A stretch of DNA of 64,000 nt, from assembly GCF_002154895.1 (NCBI RefSeq), contig NZ_MUIZ01000004.1, positions 1 through 64,000 on the forward strand. The letters run 5' to 3'. This stretch comes from Lactococcus petauri. GTDB lineage: Bacteria; Bacillota; Bacilli; Lactobacillales; Streptococcaceae. Both the position numbers and the translations under genes were made by a program. This document shows, in pieces, positions 62,722 through 64,000 of this stretch (position 1 is the stretch's first letter; each line of letters opens with the position of its first letter). The notes beneath the pieces were generated by a model, which saw only the letters and a program-made list of their open reading frames with translations, did no database searches and had not been told where the DNA came from.

Positions 62722-64000
62722 TGTTTGACAACACCGATCAGTTAGCTGTAAATTCAATCCGTACTTTGTCAATGGATGCTATCCAAAAAGCAAATTCTGG
62801 ACATCCAGGATTGCCAATGGGTGCGGCACCAATGGCTTATGTTCTTTGGAGCAAGTTTTTGAATGTGAACCCACAAACAGGGCGTAAATGGTCTAACCGC
62901 GACCGCTTTGTCCTCTCTGCAGGACACGGTTCGGCAATGCTTTACAGTCTTTTACACTTGGCAGGCTATAAAGTATCAATGGATGACTTGAAAAACTTCC
63001 GCCAATGGGGCTCAAAAACTCCAGGACATCCTGAAGTAGACTGGACAGATGGTGTAGAAGCGACTACAGGTCCTTTAGGACAAGGAATCGCCAATGCTGT
63101 CGGTATGGCAATGGCCGAAGCTCATTTAGCTGCTACTTACAATAAACCAGATTTTGATATTGTAGATCACTATACTTATGCCTTAAATGGTGACGGTGAC
63201 CTTATGGAAGGTGTTTCTCAAGAAGCAGCTTCACTCGCTGGTAAATTAAAACTCGGAAAACTTGTGCTGTTCTATGATTCAAATAATATCTCTCTTGATG
63301 GTGATTTGGATAAATCATTTATTGATGATATTAAAATGCGTTTTGAAAGCTACGGTTGGCAACATATCTTGGTTAAAGACGGCAACGATTTGACTGAAAT
63401 TGCAGCAGCTGTAGAGCAAGCAAAAGCTGAAACTGAAAAACCAACAATTATTGAAGTTAAGACTGTTATTGGATTCGGTGCTGAAAAACAAGGCACTTCA
63501 GCAGTACACGGTGCTCCTCTTGGTGCAGAAGGCATAGAATTTGCGAAGAAAGCTTACGGCTGGGACTATCCAGAATTCACTGTTCCTGAAGAAGTGACTG
63601 AGCGTTTCCGTCAAACATTGAATACACGTGGCGAAGCCATGGAACAAGTATGGAATGATACTTTCAAGGCTTATGCTGAAAAATATCCAGAACTTGCTGA
63701 ACAATATGTAAAAGCATTTGAAAATGAAACTCCTGAACTTGATTTAAGCAAGCATGAACTTGGTTCAAGCAAAGCTTCACGTGTAACTTCACAAGAAGCT
63801 ATCCAAGAACTCTCAGCACAAATGCCAAACCTTTGGGGTGGTTCAGCTGACTTATCAGCATCAAACAATACAATGGCTAAAAATGATACAGACTTTATGC
63901 CGGATAACTATGCTGGTCGTAACATTTGGTTTGGTGTCCGTGAATTTGCGATGGGTGCAATTATGAACGGTATTGCCCTTCACGGCGGTACACGCGTTTA
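62722..64000 (+). CDS. tkt: Transketolase (3' end beyond window)
   Basis: The first 426 codons of a thiamine-diphosphate transketolase are visible, open to the window edge. Landmarks are [13 protein letters not shown] (25-37), the conserved [23 protein letters not shown], the ThDP/metal motif GDGDLMEG and [12 protein letters not shown]. It links the pentose-phosphate pathway to glycolysis. The ATG follows GGAG. It has its own promoter and cre-like site, so it is not simply part of the ula operon. Confidence 0.96.

Noticed and set aside
1-64000. Prophage, insertion sequence, rRNA or tRNA genes
   Set aside because: I looked for transposase, integrase and structural phage proteins and for cloverleaf-like sequences and saw none in this window.

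Overview
The window looks like a chromosomal segment of a low-GC lactic streptococcus, most likely a Lactococcus outside the L. lactis group (L. garvieae-like). The reasons are a menF-menD-menH-menB-menE-menC cluster, an AdcA with a fused ZinT domain behind ZitR/AdcR-type boxes, the gdpP-rplI-dnaC and ccrZ-trmB blocks, and Shine-Dalgarno-led genes with AT-rich codons. The species is an inference from gene content; no rRNA or tRNA gene is visible.

Region 1 (1-22.5 kb) is accessory carbohydrate biology. After a sortase-anchored von Willebrand/Cna_B surface protein comes a locus for uronic-acid polysaccharides: a secreted PL8 lyase, GH88 unsaturated glucuronyl hydrolase, GH35 beta-galactosidase, a GntR/UTRA regulator, a mannose-family PTS (fused EIIAB, EIIC, EIID), a KduD-like dehydrogenase, two uncharacterised proteins (discoidin-like and DUF2264) and a LacI-family regulator. 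The palindrome TAACATGTTA sits at all four promoters around the GntR gene. A second operon, kduI-kduD2-kdgK-kdgA, completes the route from 4-deoxy-hexosulose-uronate to pyruvate plus glyceraldehyde-3-phosphate and has its own CcpA and LacI-type sites. Between the two lies a secreted SipW-type/DUF6273 protein whose leader contains 15 perfect copies of AGCAG, a strong phase-variation candidate.

Region 2 (22.5-32.9 kb) is a defence island. It starts with a small secreted protein plus a 45-aa membrane peptide on the minus strand. Then comes a type I restriction-modification operon (hsdM, hsdS ... hsdR) whose middle holds a three-gene cassette resembling the ABC three-component (ABC-3C) conflict systems, and a class III Fic protein. 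The putative ABC-3C effector gene is split by one extra A between two 63-bp tandem repeats.

Region 3 (32.9-41 kb) is the minus-strand menaquinone operon menF-D-H-B-E-C, a hotdog thioesterase and an acetyltransferase. Region 4 (41-58.8 kb) is mostly core: a DRTGG/CBS regulator, NrnA, zinc-binding AdcA, asparaginase, a HAD-MazG-like fusion, GdpP, L9, replicative helicase, Veg, CcrZ, TrmB, NrdR, DnaB, DnaI, a nitroreductase and a pentapeptide-repeat protein.

Region 5 (58.8-64 kb) has a PRD regulator with EIIB/EIIA domains, EIIB and EIIC of an ascorbate-type PTS, and a transketolase that runs off the end. Two good cre-like sites lie here.
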